NCBI GenBank assembly: GCA_033964015.1 | Contig: CM066914.1 | Location: 19,937,023-20,001,022 of the forward strand | Reading direction: 5' to 3' | Length of the DNA: 64,000 bases | DNA from: Scolanthus callimorphus | Taxonomy: Eukaryota > Cnidaria > Anthozoa > Actiniaria > Edwardsiidae | Shown here: positions 1-12,849 of the stretch, piece by piece | Position numbering within the stretch: position 1 is the first letter of the stretch | How the letters are laid out: each line of letters opens with the position of its first letter | Notes under the pieces: model-generated | Told to the model about the DNA's origin: nothing | Database searches by the model: none | The model's input: the letters and a program-made list of their open reading frames with translations, nothing else | Program-made: the position numbers and the translations under genes

Positions 1-2892
1 TTAGTGACCTCTTAAAGAAAGTTAGAAGGAGTTAAATTCTAAAGGTCTAAAAGGCTCTTGCGAGCTAGGAGATGATCCACTTATTTGGGACTATCCTTGA
101 CCCAGAAAGGGGGATTAACACCAATTGGGTATTCAGTGACAAGCCCAGAGCAAGGCACAAGGATTTATTGTAACTCTGATTCAGATCCTTTTTTAAAACA
201 ACATTGCACAGCAGTTTTAGTTACAGGTGAGGGGACATTTATTTACAGAGAATTTTCAATATCCGATTGGCCAACGACTAAGCATCGCTAGCGAACCTTT
301 GTTTTATACAATGCTGTCACTATATTTCTCTCATAACTTTTACAATATTTGTGCAATTATTTCATTAGTTGTTATATTATAATGTCTCTTAATCAAAATG
401 GATGTTTCTTCTTAAGGCCAAGCTTGTATGTACAGGCATGAATGGGGAAGTGCGATGAGTTTGTTTAGCTGACCGAATTAAAAAGAAGATTCATCCATTT
501 TCATATCCAAGACAATTTCTTCAATACTAGCTAGATAACAAGGCTTTAAAATTCTACCGAAATGCAGCCCATATAAGAAGCTTTGAAATTGCCATTTTTG
601 AAAACTAACAAAGACTTTAACTGCTAGCTTTGCTAATTGCGCGGAAGCATAAAGCTCATTAGAAGGAAAACATTTTTCCAATGTTAAAACCGCAAAAAGC
701 GATCTAATTGAAAAGTTCTTCAACAAACACTTTTCTACAGAAAAGAAGTCTTAGATGAGGCGTTTTCCGCCTTATTTCATAAACATGTGGAGCAAGTACA
801 CCACAAAAAAAACATAAAAGGGAATTAATATACTTAAGAAACATATTTCTGTCTTGCTGTCAAAGTTTTAAAAGCGATGTCTTCAAGCTTTTAAGCTAAT
901 TCCTTCGACAAAGTTAGCTGGGCTTTATCTTGATAGAGTTATCTGGAATTCAAGCCAGCTTTCCCTCCTACTTTAACTGATGTAGAAGAGGTTTAGATTA
1001 GGGGATAAGTTTTTTTACACTACACAGTACTACTGATAGAGACTTGATTAAGTTGCTGCACGAGGACGACTAAAAATCGAGTAAACACAACTATCAACTT
1101 AACTGAATCAGTTCTGTTTTGCAAAATATATACGACGATTACTTGGGAAGCATGAGATCTGTACAGTATGAATCATGTACAATATTGTTTGTAAAATTAA
1201 AAACAGGTACGATCACTTCATTGTTGTATATATTTCTTACAGGAAAACCTTCAATTGTAAAGTTTAATTCAATTGTAAAAGACCAGTCAAACTGAAACCA
1301 CGGAGCACAGATATACAGAAAGTTGATCGTAAGAGCTTCAAACAACTGCGTAGCCGATAAACCGAAATCCCAGAAGCGTTTTCATCTTTCAATTGCAAGA
1401 TTTGGTATCACAAAACAAAAGTTGCGGCAATTGTTCCAAACGGAACAAACTCGGAGTACCAACGATTCAAATTCCGAAACATTGTCGCAAGAAATGATTG
1501 TCAGCTCAAAAGATTTCCTAATTATACTAGTTCCTCTTAGGACAAACGCCGTATTATTCCCCTGTGTACCGAAGGAACAAACCCTAAAGAAATCACAATA
1601 AAAGAAACCGGGAAACGTTAGAATTTAAAACTGAATACGAAGGGTTCTGCAGCTTAAAAACGAAATCGTATTTGTCAATTGTGTCAAAGTTAAGCTGTAC
1701 GTAACAGGATTGAAAGTGCTTAACTCCAATCTGTGTTCTCCAGAAATTCTAAAACAAAATCTATATGAAGGTTTTGAAATCAAACAAAGAATTCCCTTGT
1801 TTTTGTAGAAGCGAAAAGTGGCAACGTTTAGAAGAGAATTTAAATATACAGGCCGTCAAATTGATTCGGTGATCGACCCCGCCTTGCCCTTGATCTTGTA
1901 TAATCATGAGCGATGGAGTAATCGACTGGTGCACCCGGCAGACAAAATTGTATTTAATGAAATAGCTAGCTCTCCGGCTGTGGGAAATGAAAACAAACAA
2001 TTGCTCGGCAAACTATTATTTCAAGAAAAAAAAATCCAAACGTAAGAAAACGCAGCGAGAAAGAATGGCAATGTTTTCAAATGCGCAACCTTTACAGAGC
2101 ACCGTCCCAGACTGCTCGCCCATTTTGTGCAACAACTTGAAACTTCCTCTCGTAGAAGGCAAATGTTTGAAGCTTTTACAATCTCAACTTACGAAATTTT
2201 CTTGTTCAATGAAAGATACTTGATCAAAACTCAAGGATTGTTGTATTCAATGGGACAATTTCCTTTCGCCTGAAATAGTCGATCTCGGGAAATGACCCAC
2301 TTTTGACTCCTCTTTGAGAAAAACCGCTTTACGGATGATAATTCTTTCAATGGTTTCTACGGCCGCGATGAAGCGAAACTCCAACAAGATTGTTATACTT
2401 TATTGCCCGAACTGTTTCAGTATCAGGAGTTTTGCAAATATTAGGCAAGCCAAAAGTTTCAAATAGGTGATAGACCGATAAAATTACAGACACCAAGAAG
2501 ACCCCTGAACACCACTTCATTGAATAGCTAGAACACAAAAAACACAAGATTTCTTAATGACACTTGTACGAAATAAACTCCCGAAAAGAAGACCTCTTTT
2601 GTATTGCCGTTATAAACTGGATGAGTTAAGCCTTCTTAGTCACAGAAGGAGAGGTAATGCATGGGACCGTACTGTCTAACAAAGTTGAAGCCAAAAGTGT
2701 TATAGTCCCTCGCCAGGGTGATGCTTCACGACGCTCGCAGGCCAAACCGTAACATATCGTGTTGGAACCGAAAATCGCGTTTTTCAAGCTGTTTTTCTCG
2801 TTCGAAATGAAGAGAGCTGAATGAGCTTCAGAAAAGACAAAAGCAATTCTCATCGTAAGTCTAGCCTAAACTAATGAACCCTGGTACAACGC
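1..2892. other. No gene recognised
   Basis: This is AT-rich DNA with only short chance reading frames (up to about 92 codons), no recognisable domain and no obvious repeat. It probably lies beyond the 3' end of NK-2 paralog 1. Confidence 0.6.
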
Positions 2893-2898
2893 TTTATT
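2893..2898 (-). terminator. Candidate polyadenylation signal (AATAAA) of NK-2 paralog 1
   Basis: TTTATT on the plus strand is AATAAA on the gene strand, about 440 bases after the stop codon. The similar spacing seen for paralog 3 (about 420 bases) supports it, but this hexamer is common in AT-rich DNA. Confidence 0.35.
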
Positions 2899-3338
2899 AC
2901 CGGCAAATATAATTAGAGCTAAAAAGTCATTCTTCGAGAAACCAGCTGGATGAAGCCTTGAGTTGGGCTGATTCTTTCTAATGAGATATAACTTACTGCA
3001 AACCAAGTATCGCCTCTTTAATCGCATAAGGATGTTAAGTCCGTTTTTTACCACTACTCCGCCTCCCTCTCTAACAATATCTCCCTATCCTGTTCTCTCC
3101 TAAAAGAGCTAAACTCACGTTAGTGGTTTGTATACCAACGCTTCGTCCTATTGTCCGCGTCGATTTCAAACCTGTAATCTGTTCAATGGATAGACTAACT
3201 TTAAAGTAATTCTTATCTACACTAAATGTAATATTTTAGTCAATGCCAATTGCTAGTATCCTGTAGGAGAGCGTCCTAAGCTAGAGGTCTGCTATCTCAG
3301 TTTATATATATCTAGGTGAATATACGGTTGATATAGTC

Positions 3339-4686
3339 TTACCACGATGGCTTTATATACGGGGAATATCCCTGCATACACGAAGAGCTAACTGGCGGAG
3401 GATAGGAGTATGAGTTAGTATTCAAATGCGAGAGAGGGTTGGCGTAGGTGTTCATGTTGTTTTGGTAACTGTTGTATTCAGGTCCGTAGGAGGGCTGTGG
3501 GCTGAGGTAGGTCGGACTGTTGTACTCATTGTAGCAGCTTTGCCCTTCGCGGATCAACACAGGGACGTGAACTGTCCTAGGGAAGATGGACCTTGGTTCT
3601 TTGTACTCCCCAACCTCGGATGCTTGCTTCTTATGCTTGTATCGGTGGTTTTGGAACCAAATTTTAACCTGGGTCGGCGTGAGGTTGATCATGCGACCAA
3701 GCTGTTCACGTTCCGGAGCTGAGAGGTAACGTTGGTATCGAAATCGCCTCTCGAGCTCGTAGATTTGGGTCTTAGTGAAGAGAATTCTTCTTTTCCTCTT
3801 CTTCGGTGGTTCCGGGGTATCCTCCTTTTCTTGGTGAGCGCCTCTGGAGCTCATCTGATCGACTGCTCTCTCGGACAAGCGCTCAGGCATCTCCTGTGGA
3901 TCTGGTCAAGAAATTATGATTAGAAATCCAGAGGTGACAGAGGGGATATCATGTTTAGAAGACGATAACACTGATTGTGTTCTAATTTGCTTGAAAAATG
4001 CCCATCATTTCTCTTCCTAAATAATCCTTTCATACTTCAAAAGGCGACTAGATAGTTCTGCCTTCCCTCTGATCTTCTTTCCTTCAGTAGAATCTGCGTT
4101 TTTGGCGCGTATTCTTCTAAATGTCTTCCATGAGCTTGACGCACTTGTGTGAAGGTTCGTGAAAACGGACGCTCTCCGTTTCAGCACTCGCGCTACGAAG
4201 CTTGGTAACAGTGTTAGTGGTCTCTAATACTCGAAGGGCTATTAAGTATTAAACTATAGAATGTTAGGATTACTACTGGAAATCCCGTGGATCACTTGAA
4301 CTCTTACTTTGAATCAAAGAGGAATTAAAGCGATCGGGAGCTAGAGGTAGTGCGATTTAGCCAACTAATTTTGGCACCCAATACATTGGAACCTTGCACG
4401 GAACTGAAGAGACATTTAAAGAAGATACACGTGATGTAAAAGCACTAGAGTTGTAAATAAAAACATCTGAGACATAAATCATGCTAAAGTAATACGTACG
4501 AAGGTGTGAGTTGCTAGGCCCTCTCAGAAGTCCCAATTCTGGCATTGAGCGCTCGGGCTTCGGAGTTTGCTCGAAGCTTAAATTATCCTTTGGGTAAACA
4601 TTTGGATTTAGAACGCTGGCAGTAGTACCGGCCTGGAATCGTGATTCTTGCATATCCAGGATGTTTTTGACTGAGAATGAAGACAT
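3339..4686 (-). CDS. NK-2 class homeobox transcription factor, paralog 1 (two exons)
   Basis: Exon 1 is 4500-4686 and exon 2 is 3339-3901, giving 249 aa. Residues 3-12 form a TN/eh1-like motif (FSVKNILDM), known in NK proteins as a Groucho co-repressor contact. Residues 97-156 are a homeodomain with Phe8, Leu16, Trp48, Phe49, Asn51 and the NK-2 diagnostic Tyr54 (WFQNHRYK). Residues 171-185 match the NK2-specific domain ([15 protein letters not shown]). The tail is rich in Tyr, Ser, Pro and Asn and ends in Trp. A GTACGT donor and an AG acceptor after a pyrimidine-containing tract join the exons in phase 1, making a His codon. I chose the Met directly before the TN motif; an in-frame Met 50 codons upstream (4836) is possible but its extension looks unlike NK proteins. 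The product is a nuclear DNA-binding regulator. The NK-2 assignment is firm; the exact ortholog is not determined. Confidence 0.93.
3902..4499 (-). other. Intron of NK-2 paralog 1
   Basis: This 598-bp phase-1 intron starts with GTACGT and ends with AG (reading the minus strand). Its position between the TN-motif exon and the homeobox exon is the same in all three paralogs. It contains one NK-2-type CACTTGA/TCAAGTG heptamer at 4293-4299. I see no coding potential in it. Confidence 0.88.
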
Positions 4687-4714
4687 TCCCTGAGCAATCC
4701 ACGCGTCGCGAGTT

Positions 4715-4722
4715 AAGATGGC
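4715..4722 (-). promoter_or_regulatory. YY1-like motif in the leader of NK-2 paralog 1
   Basis: AAGATGGC on the plus strand (GCCATCTT on the gene strand) sits 29-36 bases before the chosen start codon. It fits the YY1/Pho core (CCAT with flanks). It is a short motif and could be chance. Confidence 0.25.
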
Positions 4723-4789
4723 TGCCCGGTTAGTGTGTACACACACGAGCGCAGCAGCCAAGCAAGGTATGTGTGGAGAAGTAATGACT

Positions 4790-4796
4790 TGACTCA
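4790..4796. promoter_or_regulatory. bZIP/AP-1-type site TGACTCA upstream of NK-2 paralog 1
   Basis: The palindromic AP-1 consensus TGACTCA lies 104-110 bases upstream of the start codon. A full CRE, TGACGTCA, lies at a nearly equal distance upstream of paralog 2. Function is inferred from the motif and its position only. Confidence 0.35.
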
Positions 4797-4836
4797 GACT
4801 TGTCTTGTCCCAGTCAGTGTAGTTGACACTGAACAC

Positions 4837-7800
4837 ATGTCATTAGCCAGTGTTTGAAGAGAATTTATTTTGAGTGATAAAGAGCTGTCATTTTTCAAGA
4901 CATGACTGTTAATTAAAGTGATAGCTAGTGCGAATACTTTCCATACACAACCACAAAGCTATATCCAGGATATCTATTTAGAGTGATTCGGTCAAATAGC
5001 CTTTTCCCGAAGCATGATAAATTCAGCTCGTTAACAGAAGTCCAATTAAACCTATAATCCCATTTACAAGGCTGACATTTGCTTTGGGTTTAGCTTTTGT
5101 TTTGTAATTGAACAAGTACCCATCAAATACCAAAACTTCCCGCCCCCAAATGAAGCTTTCCTCTCACGCCTTTCACATCGTTAAATAGAGTAGACGAAGG
5201 GAGGGCGGGAAACCTATTGTCTAACAGTTAGAGGGTGATCTGTTTCTAAGGACGTTACAGTACTACCTATCCAGATATTATCAGGTTTGACCGCGAAATT
5301 TTCAACTGAAGAAAATGAACTCGCGTCGAGATCACTTTTCTTTAGAGAGCCTCTGAAAAACTCGTTGTGGGCTTTGTGCTTCGTCCTTAGTCAAACAAGC
5401 GAAGCACAGTAAATCTCTGCAGAACTTTGCGAGAGCAATTAGGATTTTGAATTGGTAATATCTAAGTTTGACAGAAACGTCAAGTAAGGAGTGCGAGGAA
5501 CGTCGTGTTCGATTGAAGGAACATCAGTCATGAGAGATGGGGCTTTCTTCAGTGTTTATTTCATAAATTGAAGGGAGTTGGCCGATACTGCAATAAATAG
5601 ATTTTATTGGCTTCCCATTAATCAACATGATCCAGCTGGGCTCACCTGAATCGAAGAGTTTGACAACTTTCGTCAAAAAGATTTCAAAAATAATCCGCCT
5701 TTACATTATTGCTGCTTTGTATCTTTGAAATATCGTTTACTACATGCTTTTAGGGCCTATCTGTCTCCCCGATATGAATGGTTTCTCTCGCCGACGTGTA
5801 GAAGCAACAATGAAATCTTATATTTACAATATTACAGAGTAATTTCCCCGACAAACGGCTCTATGCACACAATCGAGTGCGCATGTGCAGTTAATGTGAC
5901 GAAATTGACGCATATCGCGCGAAATAGACACGACTAATCCTGATTGGCTCGCCATTTGTTGCCAATTTTCTGGAAATATGAAAAGGATAATACTCTTAGC
6001 ATATAAATAAAACAGTTCACAAGTCAAAAGCTGCTTGGTTTAGGTCTGTAATGCTTGTAATTCCACTGAGCAGTACTAAATGTTCTGATCTATTCAGGTT
6101 TATTCAATAAAATTCATGAGGTTGTCACTTGTTAACCTGACAACCTGCCATTTCAAGCAACCTTATAAATGATTATTTTCATTATTTTTTCGCTGGTGTG
6201 TAAACTTGACGCGTTTCTTGACATATTGGTTCAAGTGTTACGGGTATATGAATACAATTTTTCGGGCCTAACTAAATTTTAAAGGCGATTGTACTACAGT
6301 TAAGTTTGCTTTCTCCGTTTCCTTTTAAATGCTAATCAAGTAAAAAGCTTAGTTTAATTAAGAGCAAAACCCAGGTTCTTTATTTGAAGATTAGCCAACG
6401 ATTTACTGAAGAGCTAGGAAATCTCTAAGATCAAAAGTACTTCGAAGTACCCACCAAGATCTTCTTAATTTGGTTATTGAAATTCATTACAATGATCCTT
6501 CAGGCATGCTTAAAAGCCCGCTCGCATTTTCGCGACTTTCTATCGTTAACATATTTTTTTAGAAAACTTCAGGCATCAAGGCGATGGGGTCTTGGGCTCC
6601 TTCGTTATCGCAAAGTTACTATAACTATCGGTGATGTTTTTCTGTCTACTGATGAAGTGTTTGATAAAATGAGAATTCTGGTGTGATGCCATGGAGAAAG
6701 TGAGTAATTACCACCAATTATTGAAGGGCAGTTAAGCTAGACAATTCTTGAGTTTGCCTTATTATTAGTGTGAAATGAAAAGGGGTCAAGTAACTAAAAG
6801 TTAAGATCCCTTCAACTCTCGGATCTGGCGACTCGCTCGCGTTAACGATTCATTTCCTCTGGAAGAAAATAATCCCGGAAACAAAGCATGCTTTTTGCGT
6901 TTGGATCATGTCGACTTAATGTAACAATTCTCTATTAAAGTCACCCACCATCTGCCATTGCCAAAATGAATCTTTTTAGCGACCTATCGGAAATGAAATA
7001 TTGTTTCCCTGATGTGTACGATGTGAAATTGCTAGGTTTCACTCATGTCTGCAAAGTGGCTGTCTCGATTTAGTCCCAACGTATCCGGGAACGTGAAGAC
7101 TGATGGGATTTCCTGTCAGGAGTCGTGGGTCATGCATGTTAAGAGATTTGGAGTTCGTTAAGCGGCTAATCAATCAGCCAACATCAATCGTGGCCATACA
7201 TTTCAGCATTGAAAATGCTTTCCATTTCTCTATTTGCTCCTAAAGGTCAGAGCAGGCTGGGTTGAGTCCCGCCCACATCCGTCTTTAACAAAATTTGAAA
7301 AACAGCCCTGCCTTAAGCTGTCTGATCTGCAGCCCCGATAATCTCCGTCACGAACGCGATAACACGGCGTTTAGTTCCTAGCGGGAGAGTGGCTCTCTAC
7401 GGCACTCAGTTTTAATACGGACGCCGCTAAAAGTACCTTCTAAATTCACTTCAAGCGAATAACTCTCGTTCACATAAGCATCAGACTCTAAAATACCTCG
7501 CTCAAACTCGCAGCCAACAAAAGTACTCGTTGACAGCTTTGATAGGGCAAAACGGACACGGTCCTTGAAGGAGTGACATATCAAAGATTGGGATCCATTC
7601 ACTTAAAAAGGACAGCTTTGTATAATCATAATGCTGATGTTATCACTCACCCTAGCCATAAATGCATGCCCTTCCTACAAACTTCAAACCTAATTAAAAA
7701 CATATTAATATATTTGGCCATATTTGCTCTTGGCCGTTAGGTCTGTCAGTTTGGCTATAAACACTCAGTAATGTTACAATTTTAGTTTACGTTGCTGTTG

Positions 7801-8099
7801 AATGGCTTCCGAAAACGCACTCCGCAAAAAGTGAAACTTTAGTGTTATGCGGTAAGTGCGTAAGGATTTCTTTCTCTGTTGTGCATTCCATTTAGTGGTT
7901 TCTATCTTAATTCCATCTTTTAAAAACATTCCATTTCTAAAATACGATTGTTGTCGAATCTACCCTTTGAGCTGATCCTTTAATTGGTTCGAGGAAGCTT
8001 CAATGTTCAATGTTAATAATGGAACTATTGCAAAGAATCGTACATTAAAATTTAAACCCAAAAATTGCTTCCAAACGTCATCGAAACCGTGAGCAGCTA
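4837..8099. other. No gene recognised; upstream flank of NK-2 paralog 1
   Basis: I see only short reading frames and no clear repeats. One TCAAGTG heptamer occurs near 6232. The stretch may hold distal regulatory DNA for paralog 1, but nothing in the sequence proves this. Confidence 0.55.
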
Positions 8100-8464
8100 C
8101 ACTCTTTTTTTTTATAAGAACGTCTAATTTTCAGTTGAGGCTGGGCCGTTCTTATTTTTGGAGCAGTTTGAGGCTGGAAATGTTCTTACGGATGTTCTTA
8201 CATTTCAGTGACGTCGGAACCTGAAATATGATAGATTTTATAGAAGGATACATACCAATGAAGATTTCAGAGAGTTTATAAATTACAATATTGAAGGTCG
8301 TTATTATTAACACATTTCATTCTGGATTTTAGAACGCATCACTGAAAATAAATATATTTTGCTCCTATCCGAGGCTCAGGCATGTTCTTAGCATGTTCTT
8401 AACATTTGGGTAAATTTCAGGCTGAACGTTCTTATAAAAAAGGTTCTTATAAAAAAAAAGAGTG
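8100..8464. mobile_element. MITE, Tc1/mariner-like, TA target duplication
   Basis: The ends are inverted repeats beginning CACTCTTTTTTTTTATAAG, with the matching end ...AAAGAGTG. TA dinucleotides flank both sides (8098-8099 and 8465-8466). The interior has repeated GTTCTTA and AGGCTG words, also seen in the CAGTAAAAACCC elements at 20.3 and 58.1 kb, which suggests a related family. It encodes no protein, so it is non-autonomous. Confidence 0.75.
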
Positions 8465-9416
8465 TATTTTCATCCTTCACCTTCGATTAATAGTTGGATT
8501 TTTGTTACCTTTTAAAGTGCCTGGATTAAAATCTTTAGAACTGATTCGCTATTTTCTTAAGATAGCGTGCTATTCTCGCAGATAACCCCCGTGCCACATT
8601 TACGACGTGACATGGCTATCCTTGATAACCCGAAAAAGAAAAGGAAAAATAAATAAACGGGCAATTAGAGACCACAAGAATTAAGAATAGGACGATTTCA
8701 GGCTTTTAGGGATGCGTCTTAAGGCTGGAATTGAAGGTCGAGATATAAGTTAATCTTGAAATGGCGGATATTTAAAGTAGAACATCGACTAAATTTGTTT
8801 GTCGTTTAATTGAGCACACGCACAAAGAAGTGAAATACATATCTACAATTTCAGTTTAATAGAAACACTTCCTGTCTTAGATTAGAACATTCTTGGGCGA
8901 TAACTGGTGGGCCTGCGGTCCAAGTTACGTCATAAGGATAGTAAGAATAATAGGGTCTGTATACTCGCGAAGGTTCCGGGATTTGGCTGAATTGTGCGGG
9001 ATTCGGGAAAACTTTCGGGATACGGGATCGTCTCGCACGACGTAACGCATTGGCAACCTAAAATGTTTACTTTTTGTAAGTTAATTAAAGAATGAGAAAT
9101 GAAAACGCGCACAAGAAAAATCGCTGGAAAAGTTTTCCTTTCGCAAACCCAACGTTCTTTTATTAAATATGGTGTACCATTTTTCTTCGCACTGCACCAT
9201 ATCTTTCTCTAGTGCCTTTTTCCCACCCAAAATATCCCCAAAAATACAATGAGAATTTACAGAAATTCCCGATACTGGATTTTCATCAAAAGAGGGAGGA
9301 AATCGGGAATCTGGAACCACCTTTATCCTGGCCCTGTAAGGATGGTTTCCCAAGAATAGTGTAGCCAGCGGAGATTTTCCAAGCGTCTGTCAAGCGTACT
9401 AGTCCTACAATCTAAA
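8465..9416. other. No gene recognised
   Basis: This is an intergenic stretch between two MITEs with short chance reading frames only. Confidence 0.5.
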
Positions 9417-9669
9417 GGCCATGTGACACGAGGCAATTTTTCTTGCAACTCGGAACGCAACGATGGCGAATTAAAAACCATATTGGCTAATAAGAAGAAA
9501 ACATTGCCTCGCAAGTTGCAGAGACATGTCACACGCAGCAGTTTTGCTCGCAATGTTGCGAAAAGTATAAATCAAATCTACTTTTTCTCAGACGCGCAAT
9601 ATTCATTGCAATCGCACTGCAACAAAATTGCGTTGCGAGTTGCAAGAAACATTGCCTCGTGTGACCGCC
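9417..9669. mobile_element. MITE with TIRs of about 34 bp rich in GCAACTCG words
   Basis: The left end GGCCATGTGACACGAGGCAA pairs with the right end near 9636-9669 (...TTGCCTCGTGTGACCGCC). The interior repeats GTTGCGA/TCGCAAC words. A longer relative lies at 63308-63827. No transposase is encoded; the small reading frame inside is spurious. Confidence 0.7.
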
Positions 9670-9791
9670 CGAACTTTAAAAGTTGAAAAATACAAGACTA
9701 TTACAGCTAAAGTCGTTGTCTAACCGCTGCGCATTTTCAAAACATCGCTTTGGATTTGGGATTTGTTTTTGTTCCGCCAGTCAAACAACCC

Positions 9792-9903
9792 AAGCCAATC
9801 AGGTTCTTGCCTTGTTTCGCCTAGTGCAGTCGACTGGCTTCCTGTCATGATGAAAACCCAGTCGACTGCACTAGGCGAAACAGGGCAAGGATCTGATTGG
9901 CTT
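9792..9903. repeat. Foldback element, 46-bp arms
   Basis: Arms 9792-9837 and 9858-9903 are near-perfect inverted repeats (AAGCCAATCAG... at the left edge, ...CTGATTGGCTT at the right) around a 20-bp spacer. The core word CGCCTAGTGCAGTCGACTGG appears in both arms. A degraded relative of one arm is at about 61784-61818. Confidence 0.8.
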
Positions 9904-10539
9904 AGATCATTCTTTGACTGACAAAATTCGTCTTAAAGTCACAGCGCGAAACAAGGGTTTTGGCTAACAGTTTCATAAAAGTTTTTAGAGGTTATAAGGC
10001 ATCGTCACTTACTTTAAATACCATATTTTACCACGTTCATTGAATCCATATTGAGACTTAGCTAGTATAGAGCATACGTATTCAACCCTCGGGCTGCAAT
10101 ATAAAGTGAAAACAAAGTATCTATCAATAATTTATCAATAATGTATATATCAATTAAATTATAAATTATACAGATCAGATAGAAACAACCTTCCATGAAC
10201 TTCGGTTGAGTTGGAACAATGAAGGCGCTAAGCATCTAGTTATGGAAGGGAGCAAGAAAACAAATCAAGAAACAAAAACAGGTGGACTCTGAGTTTCGTT
10301 CCGCTGATAAGTAAAACTGATGTAGCCTGCTCGATCCCTCACTAGACGTTAGCGTAAGTTTAGTCGTTTAGGTAAAAAAAAAAAAGCAGTGACAAATCGA
10401 TTGGGGAGGGGCGGGGAGGATGTGTAATTTTTTTGCCACCAAATAAAATTATTTATTGTTCTACTGTTTATTTCCCTGCCTTTTTCCTTTTAAAATTTCG
10501 AGTGTAATATATATATATAGTTTGTTTATTAAGTTTGTT

Positions 10540-10620
10540 TGTTTTTTATCATAACTCTTGTAAAGCGCTATTGAGCTACAGGAAATAGCGCTATATAAAT
10601 GCAACGCTTATTATTATTCA
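10540..10620 (+). mobile_element. Possible 3' tail of a non-LTR retrotransposon or SINE
   Basis: AGCGCTATT and AATAGCGCT form a 9-bp stem at 10564-10592. They are followed by ATAAATG and a short TTATTATT tail. A stem-loop ending in an ATT-rich tail is typical of L2/CR1-type LINE and SINE 3' ends. No coding part is visible, so it would be a 5'-truncated fragment. Confidence 0.4.
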
Positions 10621-11024
10621 GCCATGCCACTATCTCGGTTCTGATTGGCTAAGAGTACGCAGCGAAATTGTGTTGGCGCGCAGTGCCTGACGTCATACTA
10701 CAGACATTAGGATTGATGCACTCTAATGACGTCATATTGCAAGCCAATAGGTTTGGCCGCCATCTTGGTTTTCATTTCCGAATTGAAAGTCGGTTTTGCG
10801 AATATTCTCGTTGAATCTGTTATGATTTTTGCCAAGAGATCATTGCTCAGGATATCTAAACATCAACTATGGCTATTTGAATTGAATACAAAAAGAAAAT
10901 ACCAATGGACGTAAGATGAAGTTGAAAAACCGTGTCGCCGTGCACGGCCTCATCGTTGACTTCGTTTAGCTAGGTAAGAATTCTTGGTTGCTGAATAATA
11001 AATCAATTATTGAATTCGGTTTTC

Positions 11025-11128
11025 GCATGATAGTGAGATTTGTCAACGCCTCGAGTTTGTGTTATCCGCCTCAGCTTCGCTTCGGCAGATAACACAAACC
11101 TCGGCGTTGCCAAATCTCACTATCATGC
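11025..11128. repeat. Foldback element, family shared with 60973-61070
   Basis: Arms 11025-11070 and 11084-11128 are inverted repeats (GCATGATAGTGAGATTTG at the left edge). The flank TTGAATTCGGTTTTCGCATGA also occurs, in opposite orientation, beside the foldback at 60973-61070, so both belong to one family. Long reading frames across it on both strands follow from the palindrome. Confidence 0.75.
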
Positions 11129-11698
11129 TCAACCTCATCCAATAAGTGTTAATTATTATTACTATAAAATCCAAGATGGCGCCCACGCGAAAGCCATCCT
11201 CGCGCACCAGGGTCCATCCCTCACCTCCCCCCCCTGGGGATGCGCGACAGCCTCTCATTACAATTTACAAACACAATACGTGACTGGACACGGAAATTAC
11301 GGTGACCTTACTTCCGGCATTAGACACGAAATTCTAGAAGTTATTCTTGGTTTTCATCAATCCTGTGGGAATAGGAATCAGGGCACCGAATTGCTATTTT
11401 TGGTAAATATCTGTTTGGACGCTTTCCCGACAGCTTGAACTTTGCAACTTTTGTTCGTGATGTGTCACCTAGAATTTTTGCGAACAGCATTAAAACGCGA
11501 AATTTGCGATTTGTTTTGGCAACATCTACACGTGAAAAACTGGTCGTCTAGCATGGCATTTGTGGGCAATATTTTGGCAGTGCTTATAGCATTTTCGGGA
11601 AACTTGTTTTTAATTCCTAAAATTTTTGAATCCCTAGACTCTCAGCTAGGAAATCGGAACAGATGAGAAAACTCTAGGGAATAATAGCCAGCACGCAG

Positions 11699-11882
11699 AC
11701 GTTTTTTAATCACCGAAAAACGCCGGAGTCATATCGCGGCCGCCATATTTGCCGCCATCTTGGACGCGCGGAGGAAAAATCGCGAGGTCACTCGCTCCAG
11801 GCCATTTCCTACGCGCGTCCAAGATGGCGGCGAATGGCGGCCGCGACTACGAACTCTGGGGTTTTTCGGCGATAAACAACGT
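11699..11882. repeat. GC-rich foldback carrying paired YY1-like motifs
   Basis: Core arms 11735-11775 and 11805-11845 are inverted repeats of CGCGGCCGCCATATTTGCC plus CGCCATCTTGGACGCGCG. Pairing continues more weakly to the outer limits. Each arm holds a GCCGCCATCTTGG word, a good match to the YY1 consensus. It encodes nothing credible. Confidence 0.7.
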
Positions 11883-12205
11883 CAGAAACAACGCCTGTGT
11901 GCAGGCTAAAGGAATAAAAATATACCCTTGTTCGTCGTCTAAATGTCCAAATTACATGCACCTTATAATGCTAGTAGGTTTTGCGCTAGTTTCTCGGCCT
12001 TGTAGGGTGCCCGTGACGCCGTAAGGAATAAGCGTAGTGACCATGTTTTGGGTGAACTTTCTGAACAGAAAAAAAGGGACACCACGAGTTAATTCCGGGA
12101 AACTGAGCAGTCTGAGCTTTTGTATTTTCTATCTAAAACTGTGACATTTGAAAATGAAGCATGAACGAATACTTTCACGCCAAGAATCAAGGCTTAAGAG
12201 TAGAT

Positions 12206-12279
12206 TTCGTATGACTGTGAAAAGTGCCGCGACACGGCATGGCACAACTTTGTCGCAGCACTTTTCACAGTCATACGAA
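12206..12279. repeat. Short hairpin element, 22-bp perfect arms
   Basis: The arms TTCGTATGACTGTGAAAAGT... (12206-12227) and its complement (12258-12279) are perfect. Weaker pairing of CGCGACA/TGTCGC words continues inward. Confidence 0.7.
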
Positions 12280-12849
12280 GTTACAATGTTGATTGACACA
12301 AATGACACTTCCAGTTAACAAATATATTTACATTTGGATTTCCATAACAGGGGCGTTTTCAGGTATTTTTTAAATCGTGGATACGCGAAGGGTAAACACG
12401 AGTTATTGTGGTGGGCTAAATGTCACTCGCTCGCTCGCTAGCTCATAATTCCAGTGTTAGCTTCTCGTGACGTCATCGAAACTAGAAAAATTGATATCTC
12501 GAGAACGGAACATCGCTAGGTGACCAAACTTGGAAAAAGTTGTCTTCGCGACAATGGGGGTGCAGCACCAAAGTCACATGACATTACGTCATCGCTGACG
12601 TCATTAATATTTTGAGAAGAGAACATCGCTAGGTCAAGAAAGACTACAGTAAAAGGTAAAGAGCGGAATTATATTGAATTGGTAACCAGAGAACAGTAAA
12701 AAGGGCTAAATTCCTCAAAATTCTGAATCTCTATTTGTTTGTGATTCAGAATTTTCATTGTACTTTCCTCGTGATTTACATGTCCACACATTCTCAGTAT
12801 TTTTACCATAAATTATTCACACAAATAAGTCTCCTCTACTAACTATCAT

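Noticed and set aside
4687..4836. 50-codon N-terminal extension of NK-2 paralog 1
   Set aside because: The TN motif normally lies at the extreme N-terminus, and paralogs 2 and 3 start at or a few codons before it. The extension is probably 5' untranslated sequence.
11040..11438. 132-codon open frame
   Set aside because: It starts inside a foldback element and shows no domain or codon pattern of a gene.
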